From the NCBI RefSeq assembly GCF_017814975.1, contig NZ_JAGIQA010000004.1, positions 62,001 to 126,000 on the forward strand: a stretch of 64,000 nt of DNA. Direction: 5' to 3'. Positions 17,882 through 26,563 of the stretch are shown here, one piece after another. The notes under the pieces are model-generated. The model ran no database searches and was not told the DNA's origin. It saw nothing but the letters and a program-made list of their open reading frames with translations. The translations under genes were made by a program, and so were the position numbers. Source of the stretch: Cupriavidus consociatus. GTDB lineage: Bacteria > Pseudomonadota > Gammaproteobacteria > Burkholderiales > Burkholderiaceae. The number at the start of each line of letters is the position of its first letter. Position 1 is the first letter of the stretch.

Positions 17882-17929
17882 GGGGGGATTGAGCCGAGTA
17901 TTCCGGGCCGACAGCACTGCGAATGTTGT

Positions 17930-17959
17930 CTCCCCTCTCCCGCAAGCGGGAGAGGGGAG
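17930..17959. repeat. REP-like intergenic palindrome, copy 1
   Basis: CTCCCCTCTCCCG and CGGGAGAGGGGAG form a perfect 13-bp stem around CAAG. It lies between the chemoreceptor end and the convergent aminotransferase end. Related copies are at 33677, 33775 and 38238. It may also act as a terminator for either gene. Confidence 0.8.
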
Positions 17960-18020
17960 CAAGCCGACGGAATGGGATCTGTCCTCGGCCTTCCCAAGCG
18001 GCCTTCGCCGCGTTACTGCC

Positions 18021-19364
18021 TTACACCGCCGCAGCCACCCCAACCGGCAGCACCGCCTGCACCGCCGCAGCAAAGCGCTCCACGATATTGTCGATATCCC
18101 GTTCGGTGCAGATGAACGGCGGCGCAAACAACACATGGTCGCCGCGCACGCCGTCCACCGTGCCACCCATCGGATAGACCAGCAACCCGTTCTGCATCGC
18201 CGCAGACTTCAGCCGCGCATGCGTCTTCAGCGCGGGATCGAGCGTCGCCTTGCTGTCGCGGTCCGCGACGAACTCCACGCCGACAAACAGCCCGCGCCCG
18301 CGCACGTCGCCCAGGTTGGGATGCTCGCCCAGCGCCTCGCACAGCCGCGCACGCAGTTGTTCGCCGCGGGCCAGCACCTTGGCAAGCAGCTTGTCTTCGG
18401 CGATCGTGCGCTGCACCGCCAGCGCCGCCGCGCAGGCGGTGGCATGGCCGATGTAGGTATGGCCGTGCTGGAAGAAGCCGCTGCCGCCGACAATGGCGTC
18501 ATAGACGCGGCGCGTCGAGAGCATCGCCCCGATCGGCTGGTAGCCGGCACCGAGGCCCTTGGCAATGGTGACGATATCCGGCACCACGCCATCCTCTTCG
18601 CACGCGAACAGGTAGCCGGTGCGACCCATGCCGGACATCACTTCGTCCAGGATCAGCAGCACGCCATACTTGTCGCACACGGCGCGGACGCGCTTCAGGT
18701 AGTCGGCCACCGGCGGCACCGCGCCCGCGGTAGCCCCGACCACCGTTTCGGCGACGAAAGCGGCGACGGTTTCCGGCCCCAGTTCCAGGATCTTCGCTTC
18801 GAGTTCGTCGGCGAGCCGCTGTGCGTACTGCGCGTCGGTCTCGCCCGCCTGCTGGTCGCGATAGGCGTAGCACGGCGAGACGTGGTGCGCCGGCACCAGC
18901 AGCGGCAGGAACGGTTCGCGCCGCCACGCATTGCCGCCGATCGCCAGCGCGCCGAGCGTGTTGCCGTGGTAGCTCTGGCGGCGCGCGATGAAATGGCGGC
19001 GGTCCGGCTGGCCCACCTCGACGAAGTACTGGCGCGCCAGCTTCAGCGCCGATTCCACGGCCTCGGAGCCGCCCGACACGAAATACACATGGTCGAGATC
19101 TCCGGGCGCGGCTTGCGCCAGCGTTTCGGCCAGCGTTTCCGACACCTCGGTGGTGAAGAACGAGGTATGCGCGTAGGCGATGGTGTCAAGCTGCGACTTG
19201 ATCGCTTCGATCACACGCGGGTGCGCGTGCCCCAGGCACGACACGGCGGCGCCGCCGGAGGCATCGAGGTAGCGCTTGCCTGCGCTGTCGATCAGTTCGA
19301 TCCCCTGCCCGGCAATGGCGACGGGCAATGTCTGGCGCGGATTGCGATGGAATACGTGGGTCAT
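18021..19364 (-). CDS. PLP-dependent aspartate-aminotransferase-family (class III) aminotransferase
   Basis: This is a 447-residue fold-type I, class III (omega-type) aminotransferase. It shows GKRYLDASGGAAVSCLGHAHP, VYFVSGGSEAVESALKLARQ, SYHGNTLGALAIGG, LLILDEVMSGMGRTG and TIAKGLGAGYQPIG with the PLP-binding Lys in AKGLG. ATG 19364 overlaps the upstream deacylase stop by 4 bp (ATGA), so these two are one operon. The context (D-amino-acid deacylase and a Bug binding protein) suggests use of an unusual amino compound. The substrate cannot be read from sequence. Confidence 0.9.
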   Translation of the reverse strand: MTHVFHRNPRQTLPVAIAGQGIELIDSAGKRYLDASGGAAVSCLGHAHPRVIEAIKSQLDTIAYAHTSFFTTEVSETLAETLAQAAPGDLDHVYFVSGGSEAVESALKLARQYFVEVGQPDRRHFIARRQSYHGNTLGALAIGGNAWRREPFLPLLVPAHHVSPCYAYRDQQAGETDAQYAQRLADELEAKILELGPETVAAFVAETVVGATAGAVPPVADYLKRVRAVCDKYGVLLILDEVMSGMGRTGYLFACEEDGVVPDIVTIAKGLGAGYQPIGAMLSTRRVYDAIVGGSGFFQHGHTYIGHATACAAALAVQRTIAEDKLLAKVLARGEQLRARLCEALGEHPNLGDVRGRGLFVGVEFVADRDSKATLDPALKTHARLKSAAMQNGLLVYPMGGTVDGVRGDHVLFAPPFICTERDIDNIVERFAAAVQAVLPVGVAAAV

Positions 19365-20908
19365 GATGGTATTGAAGTGGCAGTGCCTTTTCGCGCTTCG
19401 TGGCGCGCGGCGGATGATGGTTGTGCGGGCCGGCGCTGCAGCACGCGGCCGGTGAATGCGGGGAGCGCGCGCCCATTGCCGTTTGCCTGTGCGTCTTGCT
19501 CCCATACCTGCGCGCCATTGACCCAGACGCCATGGATGCCGGTGCTGAGCTGCAGCGGATCTTTGAAGGTGGCGCGGTCCTGCACATGGTCGGCATCGAA
19601 CAGGACCAGGTCGGCAAAGGCGCCCCGCGCGATCTGTCCGCGATCCTGCAGGCCGTACTGTTGCGCGGCCAGGCCCGACATCTTGTGGATCGCCGTCTCC
19701 AGCGTCATCAGTTGGTCCTCGCGTACCATGCGCGCGAGGATGCGCGGGAACGTGCCCCACTGGCGCGGGTGCGGGCGCGGGTCGAAGGGCAGGCCGTCCG
19801 AGCCGAACACCGTCAGCGGAAACTGCGCGATCCGTTCCACGTCGCGCTCGTCCATGATGAAGTAGATCGCCGCGGCGGGGCGCAGCTTTTCCAGCAGCGC
19901 ATCTTCGTCCAGGCCGAGCTCTTGCATCAGTTCGTGGAAGTCGCGCCCGCCCGCAGCCGGATAGCCGGTTGACCAGGTGATCATGGTGCGAGTGGACTGG
20001 CGCACGCGGTCCAGCCGCAGCATGGTCGAAGTGGCCGGATACGGATGGCAGTCCAGACACAGCGGCTGCAGCCGCGCGGCGTCGGCGAGCAGGCGCAGCG
20101 TTTCGAGCGAGCGCCCGTGGTTGCGCTTGCCAGCCACCTTGTGGTGCGAGAACACCACCGGGCAATCCAGCGCGCGGCCGATGCGCAGCGCCTCTTCGAT
20201 CGACGGCACGATCTGGTCGGTTTCGTCGCGCAGATGCGTGGAATACAGGCCGCGATGCACGCGCACCGGCTCGCAGACGGCGATGATCTCGGCCTCGGTC
20301 GCTGCGGCCGCTGGCGGGTAGAAGGTGCCGGTCGACACGCCGAACGCGCCTGCTGCCATCGCCAGCCCGACTTCGTCGCGCATGGCGGCGATCTCGGCCT
20401 CGGTGGCGGCGCGGTCCAGTTGCGGCATGGCACGCACGCGCAGCGTGGAGTGGCCCAGCAACGGCACCACGTTGACGTTGGCCGGCGTGGCGCGCAAAGC
20501 GTCAAGCCACTGCGCGAAGGTATCGAAGCGGAACAACTCGGCCGGCCCGAGCAGGTCCAGCGGCTGCGGCGGCGCGCTGCTCAGCAAGGGCGCCACGCTG
20601 ATGCCGCAATTGCCGGTGACGACCGTGGTGATGCCCTGCGAAACCTTGGGCGTCATGTCCCGGTGCACCAGCAAGTAGCCGTCGTCATGCGTATGGGCAT
20701 CGATAAAGCCCGGCGCCAGCACGCGGCCGGCGGCATCGACGCTGCGCGCCGCGCGCACCGCGCCGCAGTCGCCGACGGCCACGATGCGGTCGCCCGCCAC
20801 CGCCACGTCGGCGACGCGCCGCGGCGCACCGGTGCCGTCGACCACGTTAGCGTTCCGAAACACCAGGTCGGCGTGTCCGGGCATGGATTGCTGCACTGCC
20901 ATCGTCAT
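19361..20908 (-). CDS. N-acyl-D-amino-acid deacylase family amidohydrolase
   Basis: This 515-residue zinc amidohydrolase is of the D-aminoacylase type. Features are DLVFRNANVVDGTGAP, GRVLAPGFIDAHTHDD (HxH metal site), TTVVTGNCGIS with a metal-ligand Cys, STHLRDETDQ, VFSHHKVAGKRNHG and TVFGSDGLPFDPRPHPR (late metal Asp). These enzymes free D-amino acids from N-acyl forms. Its stop overlaps the aminotransferase start by 4 bp. It starts at ATG 20908, 8 bp downstream of the Bug gene stop, so the order Bug, deacylase, aminotransferase looks like one transcript. Confidence 0.9.
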   Translation of the reverse strand: MTMAVQQSMPGHADLVFRNANVVDGTGAPRRVADVAVAGDRIVAVGDCGAVRAARSVDAAGRVLAPGFIDAHTHDDGYLLVHRDMTPKVSQGITTVVTGNCGISVAPLLSSAPPQPLDLLGPAELFRFDTFAQWLDALRATPANVNVVPLLGHSTLRVRAMPQLDRAATEAEIAAMRDEVGLAMAAGAFGVSTGTFYPPAAAATEAEIIAVCEPVRVHRGLYSTHLRDETDQIVPSIEEALRIGRALDCPVVFSHHKVAGKRNHGRSLETLRLLADAARLQPLCLDCHPYPATSTMLRLDRVRQSTRTMITWSTGYPAAGGRDFHELMQELGLDEDALLEKLRPAAAIYFIMDERDVERIAQFPLTVFGSDGLPFDPRPHPRQWGTFPRILARMVREDQLMTLETAIHKMSGLAAQQYGLQDRGQIARGAFADLVLFDADHVQDRATFKDPLQLSTGIHGVWVNGAQVWEQDAQANGNGRALPAFTGRVLQRRPAQPSSAARHEARKGTATSIPS

Positions 20909-20916
20909 TCCTCTGC

Positions 20917-21900
20917 CTACTGCGGCATGATGCCGGCCTGACGCACTACCGCCGCCCACTTGTCGGTCTCGCGCGCGGCGTAGCCGGACAGTGCCTGCGG
21001 CGTGCCGCCGACGGTTTCCGCGCCCATCGACGCGAATTTTTCCTTGATCGCGGGATTGGCCAGCGCACGGTTGAAGGCGCCGTTGAGCTTGCCCACCACC
21101 TCGGGTGGCGTGCCTTGCGGCGCCACCAGCCCGCCCCACGCCACACTCTCAAAGCCGGGCACGCCCGACTCGGCAATGGTCGGCAGCGCCGGCAGCAGCG
21201 GCGAGCGCGCCAGGCTGGTCACGGCCAGCGGCTTGAGCTTGCCGGCCTGGATCAGCGGCAGGATGGTCGGCATGTTGTCGATCAGCACGTTGACCTGCCC
21301 CGCCATCACATCGGTCGCGGCCTGCGGGCTGCCCTTGTAACCCACGTGCATCCACGCCAGGCGTGCCTTGTCGGCGAGCAACTGGCCGGTCAGGTGGCCG
21401 GAGGTGCCCTGTCCCGGCGACGCATAGGTGACCTTGTCGGGATTGGCCTTGATGTAGGCCACCAGCTCCGCAAAGGTCTTGACCGGCATGTCGCGGTTGA
21501 CGGCGATCACGTTGGGCACCTTGAACAGCAGCACCACCGGCACGAAGGCATCCGGGCGGTATGGCAGCTTGCGGAAGGTGCTCTTGTTGATCGACAGCGT
21601 GACGTTATTGGCATAGCCCAGCGTATAGCCGTCGGGCGCGGCGCGCTCCAGTTCGGAGATGCCGATCACGCCGGAGGCTCCGGGCTTGTTGTCGATCACA
21701 AAGGACTGGCCGAGGGACTTGGTGACTTCGGCGCCCAGCGCGCGCAGCAGTACGTCGGGGCTGCCGCCCGCTGCCGAGGGCACGACCAGCCGGATCGGGC
21801 GGGATGGGTAGCTGTCGGCTGCGAAGGCGGAGGCGGACAGGCCGGCGCAGGCCAGTCCGAGCATGGCGGCGAGGAAATGGCGTCTTGGCTGGTGTTGCAT
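20917..21900 (-). CDS. Tripartite tricarboxylate transporter substrate-binding protein (Bug family)
   Basis: This 327-residue periplasmic binding protein has signal peptide MQHQPRRHFLAAMLGLACAG ending SAFA. It has the Bug pattern YPSRPIRLVVPSAAGGSPDV, VIDNKPGASGVIG, ASPGQGTSGHLTGQLLA, HVGYKGSPQAATDVMAGQV and AGKLKPLAVTSLARSPLLP. Such proteins are very numerous in Burkholderiales and often lack adjacent TctA/TctB membrane genes, as here. The ligand is probably related to the amino compound handled by the two downstream genes, but this is inference. Confidence 0.92.
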   Translation of the reverse strand: MQHQPRRHFLAAMLGLACAGLSASAFAADSYPSRPIRLVVPSAAGGSPDVLLRALGAEVTKSLGQSFVIDNKPGASGVIGISELERAAPDGYTLGYANNVTLSINKSTFRKLPYRPDAFVPVVLLFKVPNVIAVNRDMPVKTFAELVAYIKANPDKVTYASPGQGTSGHLTGQLLADKARLAWMHVGYKGSPQAATDVMAGQVNVLIDNMPTILPLIQAGKLKPLAVTSLARSPLLPALPTIAESGVPGFESVAWGGLVAPQGTPPEVVGKLNGAFNRALANPAIKEKFASMGAETVGGTPQALSGYAARETDKWAAVVRQAGIMPQ

Positions 21901-21974
21901 AGGGGGCCCTGTTGAGAAGGAATGCCTTCGGCGGGTAGGCATCCGCAGTATAGGGTCAGCCCCGGAACAAATGC

Positions 21975-22019
21975 AACAGTTGTTTCCTTACATATATTTC
22001 GCGAAACATACGTTGTTTC
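21975..22019. promoter_or_regulatory. Cluster of GTTTC/GAAAC dyads upstream of the Bug operon
   Basis: The AT-richer stretch holds CAACAGTTG (21974-21982), TTTCGCGAAA (21997-22006) and GAAACA-N5-TGTTTC (22003-22019). Further GAAACA copies follow toward 22068. Overlapping dyads 70-120 bp before the Bug start suggest an operator region. The rest of 21901-22132 has no gene. Confidence 0.45.
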
Positions 22020-22132
22020 ACTCCTTGCGCCTCGGCTGCCGGAAACACCGTCGGCCGAGATGAAACAGTCGTTGCAACAGGTGCGTGCCCCGACAAAGGC
22101 TTCGGATTTCCGGCAAATTGCGCAGCAACGCT

Positions 22133-23620
22133 TCAGGCGGGGCTGCGCGCCTTGTCCCCCGCGCGTTTGCGCGGCATGCGGGCCGCCACAGCTTTGCCGC
22201 CATCGTCGCTCGCCCCGATCGCGCCCTCGTCCAGCGCCTCGACGATCGCGATCAGGTATGCCAGCCCCTCATCCCCAGGCCGCCGGCTCAGCGACGTGGT
22301 GACCTTGGTCCACACCGTGCCGCCATCCGCGCGGATAAAGCGCTTCTTCAGCGTATAGGTCTCGACCTCGCCATCCAGCAGGCGCCGGTACAACGCCAGG
22401 TTTTCCTCCAGGTCTTCCGGCACCGTCAGTTCCTGGAACGTCCGTTGCACCAGCGTGGCGTTGTCATAACCCAGGATCTCGCACAGCTTGCGGTTGGCGC
22501 GCAACCAGTGGCCGTTCAGGTCCACGTGGGCGATCCCGACCGCGGCCTGCTCGAAGGTGGCGCGAAAGCGTTCCTCACTGTCGCGGTGCGCGGCCTCCAC
22601 GCGCTTCTGCTCGGTAACGTCCTGCGACGCGCCCACCATGGTCAGCGCATTGCCGTGCTCGTCCAGCGTGACCTCGCCTTCCTCGTGGATGTCGCGGTGG
22701 CTGCCGTCGGGCAGCGTGATGCGGTAGTCGACACGGTATGGCGCCTTGTCGACGGTCGCCGCGCGAATGGCGGCCTGCACGCGCGAGCGGTCTTCCTCGA
22801 CGATCGAGGCCAGGTAGCGCTCCATGGTCACCTTGAACGCCTGCGGCGCCCAGCCGAAGATGCGGTAGGCCTCGTCTGTCCAGGCGCAGTCATCGGTCTG
22901 GATGTTCCAGGTCCAGCCGCCCAGGTGCGCGATCTCCTGCGCCTTGGCCAGCAGTGCCTCGTTCTGGCGCAGGGCGGCTTCGGCGCGTCGGCGTTCGGTG
23001 ATGTCCAGGCTGACGCCGATCATCTTCACCGGGCGCTGGTCGAAGTCGCGCACCAGCGTGGCCCGCGACGAGATCCAGCGCATCGCGTCCTCATGGACCA
23101 CGCGGAATTCCCACTCGTGCATTTCCTGCGCGCCCAGCGTGCGCGCCAGGACTTCTTTCAGCCGCGCCACGTCGGCCGGATGCACGCAGACCCAGAAGTC
23201 ATCCATGTTGCGGATATGGCGGCCGAACAGCGTGACGTCGTTGGACGAATACGTCAGGCCATCGGTCAGCACGTTCCATTCCCAGGTGACGATGCCCGAG
23301 ACTTCCTGCGCGAATTTCATCCGCGCCTCGCTTTCCATGATCTCGGCAAGGTGCTTCTGGCGCAGTTCCTTGATGTGCGGATCGGAACCGCTGCTAGCCT
23401 CCAGGTCGGCGATGGCCTGCTCGCCGTAGCGCAGCCACAGCCAGTTCACGCCCAGGAAACGCGCCAGCGCCAGCAGGCGCTCGTATTCGATCTCGCCGCC
23501 GCGAGTCCACTTGTGCACCGCCGATGGCGAGACCGACAGGGCCTCGGCCACTTGCTTGAGCATGATCCTTTTGCCCTCCAGCACGCCTTTCAGGCGGGTG
23601 GCAAAAGTGTCTTCGGTCAT
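22133..23620 (-). CDS. XRE-type HTH regulator with three PAS domains
   Basis: The 495-residue protein joins an N-terminal Cro/C1-type helix-turn-helix (LKQVAEALSVSPSAVHKWTR, about residues 20-45) to three PAS/PAC units (about 100-210, 230-340 and 345-460). They end in IGVSLDITERRRAEA, VGASQDVTEQKRVEA and YLIAIVEALDEG. It lacks kinase, GGDEF or EAL outputs, so it probably binds DNA directly and responds to a ligand or redox cofactor through PAS. It diverges from the Rieske oxygenase operon. The shared operator at 23794 and 29821 is its best candidate target. The leader contains GAATTGAGTAACTCGAA, perhaps a self-control site. Confidence 0.85.
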   Translation of the reverse strand: MTEDTFATRLKGVLEGKRIMLKQVAEALSVSPSAVHKWTRGGEIEYERLLALARFLGVNWLWLRYGEQAIADLEASSGSDPHIKELRQKHLAEIMESEARMKFAQEVSGIVTWEWNVLTDGLTYSSNDVTLFGRHIRNMDDFWVCVHPADVARLKEVLARTLGAQEMHEWEFRVVHEDAMRWISSRATLVRDFDQRPVKMIGVSLDITERRRAEAALRQNEALLAKAQEIAHLGGWTWNIQTDDCAWTDEAYRIFGWAPQAFKVTMERYLASIVEEDRSRVQAAIRAATVDKAPYRVDYRITLPDGSHRDIHEEGEVTLDEHGNALTMVGASQDVTEQKRVEAAHRDSEERFRATFEQAAVGIAHVDLNGHWLRANRKLCEILGYDNATLVQRTFQELTVPEDLEENLALYRRLLDGEVETYTLKKRFIRADGGTVWTKVTTSLSRRPGDEGLAYLIAIVEALDEGAIGASDDGGKAVAARMPRKRAGDKARSPA

Positions 23621-23745
23621 GGCATCCCCTACTTTTTTTCAACCGGTGGTGAATTGAGTAACTCGAACCTTACACCATCACGGTAAATCGCGTGAATCAA
23701 TAGCCTAGATCAATTGCGCGGCGGAATTAGATCGCTTTTCCAATA

Positions 23746-23822
23746 TTGCAGACTCCCCGCTCTCGTCACTAGACTTCGCTTCACATCACTACTGGTAATT
23801 TAATTCACTAATAGTGAATCGA
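23746..23822 (+). promoter_or_regulatory. Promoter and shared operator of the Rieske oxygenase operon
   Basis: A weak promoter, TTGCAG-N18-TAGACT (23746-23775), is followed 24 bp from its -10 by the operator block 23794-23822. Its core ATTCACTAATAGTGAAT (23803-23819) is nearly palindromic. The same 29-bp block occurs at 29821 with only 3 differences and almost the same spacing from a promoter. An operator downstream of the start site fits a repressor that blocks transcription. Confidence 0.7.
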
Positions 23823-23861
23823 AAACTACCGCACAGACCGAGACAAACGAGGAGACACCCC

Positions 23862-24983
23862 ATGCAGGACACCACCACCACCCCTGTCTGCAGCACTACG
23901 TCGCTGGCTTACACGCTGCCGGCCTACTACTACACCTCGCCGGAGATCTTCGAGCATGAGAAAAAGACGATCTTCTCCCGCAGCTGGGTGTGCGTGATGC
24001 ACAAGAGCCAGGTTGCCGAAAACAACCAGTACGCCACGGCCAAGGTGGCGGGCGAGAACGTGTTCGTGGTGCGCGGCCGCGACGGCGTGCTGCGCGCGTT
24101 CTACAACGTGTGCCCGCACCGCGCGCACGAGCTGTTCGCCGACGGCGCCGGCAAGGCGAAGAACGTGATCACCTGCCCCTACCACGCCTGGTCCTTCGGG
24201 CTGGACGGCAAGCTGATCCACGTGCGCAACGCCGAGAACGTGCCGGGCTTCTGCAAGGACAACGCCGGCCTGACACCGGTGCGCGTGGAAGAGTTCTGCG
24301 GCCTGGTTTTCGTCAACCTCGACATGGATGCGAAGCCGCTGGCCGAGCTGGCGGCCGGCCTGAACGACGAGATCCGCGCGCGCTGCCCGGACGTGGACAA
24401 GCTGGTGCCGGCGTACAAGCTCACCTACGAGATGAAGGCCAACTGGAAGGTGGTGGTCGACAACTACCTGGAATGCCTGCACTGCCAGACCGCGCACCCC
24501 GCGCTGGTCGAGTCGATCAGGATGGAGACCTACCAGCACGAAGTGCGCGGCCTCTACACCAGCCAGGTCGGCCAGACCCGCTCGGGCAGCGACGCCTTCA
24601 CCTATAACAGCGACGCCCCGAACACCGACTTCGCCGCGTACTGGCTGTGGCCCAACGTCACGCTGAACGTGCTGCCGGGCGACGGCAACTACGGCGTGTT
24701 CTACATGTTCCCGGTGGATGCCGACACCACCATCCAGCACTTCGAGTTCTACTTCCGCGACAGCACGCCCACCGCCGAGCAGGAGCAACTGATCGACTAC
24801 TACAAGAACGTGCTCAAGCCGGAAGACCTCAGCATCGTCGAATCGGTGCAGCGCGGCCTGAAGTCGCGCGGCTACCGCAACGGGCAGGGCCCGCTGCTGG
24901 TCACCGACGACAAGACTTCCGCCATCGGCGAGCACGGCGTGCAGCACTTCCAGCAGATGGTGCTCGACGCCCTGGCCGCCTGA
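23862..24983 (+). CDS. Rieske non-heme iron oxygenase, carnitine/betaine monooxygenase type (CntA/YeaW-like)
   Basis: This 373-residue oxygenase subunit belongs to the CntA/YeaW group, which attacks quaternary ammonium compounds such as carnitine, gamma-butyrobetaine, choline or betaine. The Rieske cluster ligands are C84, H86 (NVCPHRAH) and C105, H108 (CPYHAW). The mononuclear-iron part is NWKVVVDNYLECLHCQTAHP with H207, H212 and bridging E204. CntA-type enzymes also use Glu there, where most Rieske oxygenases have Asp. ATG 23862 follows GAGGAG. Electrons probably come from the reductase at 31792, about 7 kb away in the same cluster. The exact substrate is not settled: the neighbours argue for a choline- or carnitine-like compound. 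Confidence 0.87.
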   Translation: MQDTTTTPVCSTTSLAYTLPAYYYTSPEIFEHEKKTIFSRSWVCVMHKSQVAENNQYATAKVAGENVFVVRGRDGVLRAFYNVCPHRAHELFADGAGKAKNVITCPYHAWSFGLDGKLIHVRNAENVPGFCKDNAGLTPVRVEEFCGLVFVNLDMDAKPLAELAAGLNDEIRARCPDVDKLVPAYKLTYEMKANWKVVVDNYLECLHCQTAHPALVESIRMETYQHEVRGLYTSQVGQTRSGSDAFTYNSDAPNTDFAAYWLWPNVTLNVLPGDGNYGVFYMFPVDADTTIQHFEFYFRDSTPTAEQEQLIDYYKNVLKPEDLSIVESVQRGLKSRGYRNGQGPLLVTDDKTSAIGEHGVQHFQQMVLDALAA

Positions 24984-25011
24984 ACCCACAAGAACAACCG
25001 GAACCGCAGCA

Positions 25012-26478
25012 ATGATCCAGACCCAGCTCTATATCGACGGCCAGTGGCAGTCGCCCATCGACCACGGCACGCGCGCCATCGTGAGCCCGGCCGACGAATC
25101 CGTGATCGCCCAGGCCGCCGAAGCCACCCGCGCCGACGCGCGCCTGGCCATCGCGGCTGCGCGCAAGGCCTTCGACGGTCCGTGGCGCCAGACGACGATC
25201 CGTGACCGCGCCAGGCTGCTGAACAAGATCGCCGAACTGATCGACCGTGACGCCGAGAAGCTGGCCCATCTCGAATCGCTCAACACCGGCAAGACACTGA
25301 CCGAAAGCCGCACCGACATGGGCGATATCGCCGCCACCTTCCGCTACTTTGCGGGGCTGGTGGCGTCGGAATCGGGCGCCGTCAACGAAGCGCCGCACCA
25401 CGTGATCAGCCGCACGCTGCGCGAGCCGGTCGGCGTGTGCGGCCTGATCACGCCGTGGAACTACCCGCTGCTGCAGGCGGCGTGGAAAATCGCGCCGGCG
25501 CTGGGCGCGGGCAATACGGTGGTGATCAAGCCCAGCAACCTGACGCCGCTGACCACGCACCACTTCACCCAGCTGGTGGCCGAGCTAAACCTGCCGCCGG
25601 GCGTGTTCAACCTGGTCACCGGTGGCGCCGAAGTCGGCGCGGAACTGGCCGAAAGCCTGGACGTGGACCTGGTGTCCTTCACCGGCGGCGCCTACGCCGG
25701 CGAGAGCATCATGAAAGCCGCCACCGGCAACTTCAAGCGCATCGGCCTGGAGCTGGGCGGCAAGAACCCGAACATCGTCTTTGCCGATGCCGACCTGGAT
25801 GCCGCGGTGGACTACGCGCTCAACGCCGCGTTCTTCCACGCCGGCCAGGTCTGCTCCGCCGGCTCGCGCCTGATGGTCGAGGACAGCATCTATGATGCAT
25901 TCATCAACCGGCTGGCCGAGCGCCTGCCGCGCATCGTGATCGGCAACGGCTTCCACGGCGAAACGCAGATGGGCCCGGTGCAGTCGGCGCAACAGCACGA
26001 GAAGATCCTCGGCATGGTGCAGGCCGGCATCGCAGAAGGCGCGCGGCTGGTCCACGGCGGCAAGCGGCCGGCGGGCGACGTATACAAGAAGGGATACTGG
26101 CTGGAACCGACGCTGCTTGCGGACGTGACGGCAGAGATGAAGATTGCGAAGGAGGAAATTTTCGGGCCGGTGATCACCGCCGAGCGCTTCCGCTCCGAGG
26201 AAGAAGCGCTGCGTGCCGCCAACGACACGCCGTACGGCCTGGCCGCCGCAGTCTGGACCCGCGACCTGGACAAGGCCAACCGCATGTCGCGCGCGCTGCG
26301 CTTCGGCACGGTGTGGGTCAATGACTACCACCCGTATTTCCCGGAAGCGCCGTGGGGCGGCTACAAGGCGAGCGGCATCGGCCGCGAGCTGGCCCGCATC
26401 GGCCTGGACGAGTACACCGAGCTCAAGCACAGCTATATCAACCTCGCCCCCAAGGCGATGGGCTGGTTCGGCGCCTGA
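25012..26478 (+). CDS. NAD(P)-dependent aldehyde dehydrogenase, betaine-aldehyde type
   Basis: This complete 488-residue ALDH has TPWNYPLLQAAWKIAPALGA, the glycine motif FTGGAYAG, active-site Glu in LELGGKNPN, catalytic Cys in GQVCSAGSR, and C-terminal EAPWGGYKASGIGREL. BetB-like residues and its place between the Rieske oxygenase and a choline-dehydrogenase-like enzyme suggest an amino- or betaine-aldehyde substrate. If the oxygenase splits carnitine-like compounds, malic semialdehyde is another candidate. It starts 28 bp after the oxygenase stop. Confidence 0.9.
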   Translation: MIQTQLYIDGQWQSPIDHGTRAIVSPADESVIAQAAEATRADARLAIAAARKAFDGPWRQTTIRDRARLLNKIAELIDRDAEKLAHLESLNTGKTLTESRTDMGDIAATFRYFAGLVASESGAVNEAPHHVISRTLREPVGVCGLITPWNYPLLQAAWKIAPALGAGNTVVIKPSNLTPLTTHHFTQLVAELNLPPGVFNLVTGGAEVGAELAESLDVDLVSFTGGAYAGESIMKAATGNFKRIGLELGGKNPNIVFADADLDAAVDYALNAAFFHAGQVCSAGSRLMVEDSIYDAFINRLAERLPRIVIGNGFHGETQMGPVQSAQQHEKILGMVQAGIAEGARLVHGGKRPAGDVYKKGYWLEPTLLADVTAEMKIAKEEIFGPVITAERFRSEEEALRAANDTPYGLAAAVWTRDLDKANRMSRALRFGTVWVNDYHPYFPEAPWGGYKASGIGRELARIGLDEYTELKHSYINLAPKAMGWFGA

Positions 26479-26563
26479 GCGCAGCTGACTTCGCAATCGC
26501 GTGCGCGGCGGCACCGCCCCCGGGCCGCCACGCACGGCGTCACGCAAACGAGGAGATTGCACC

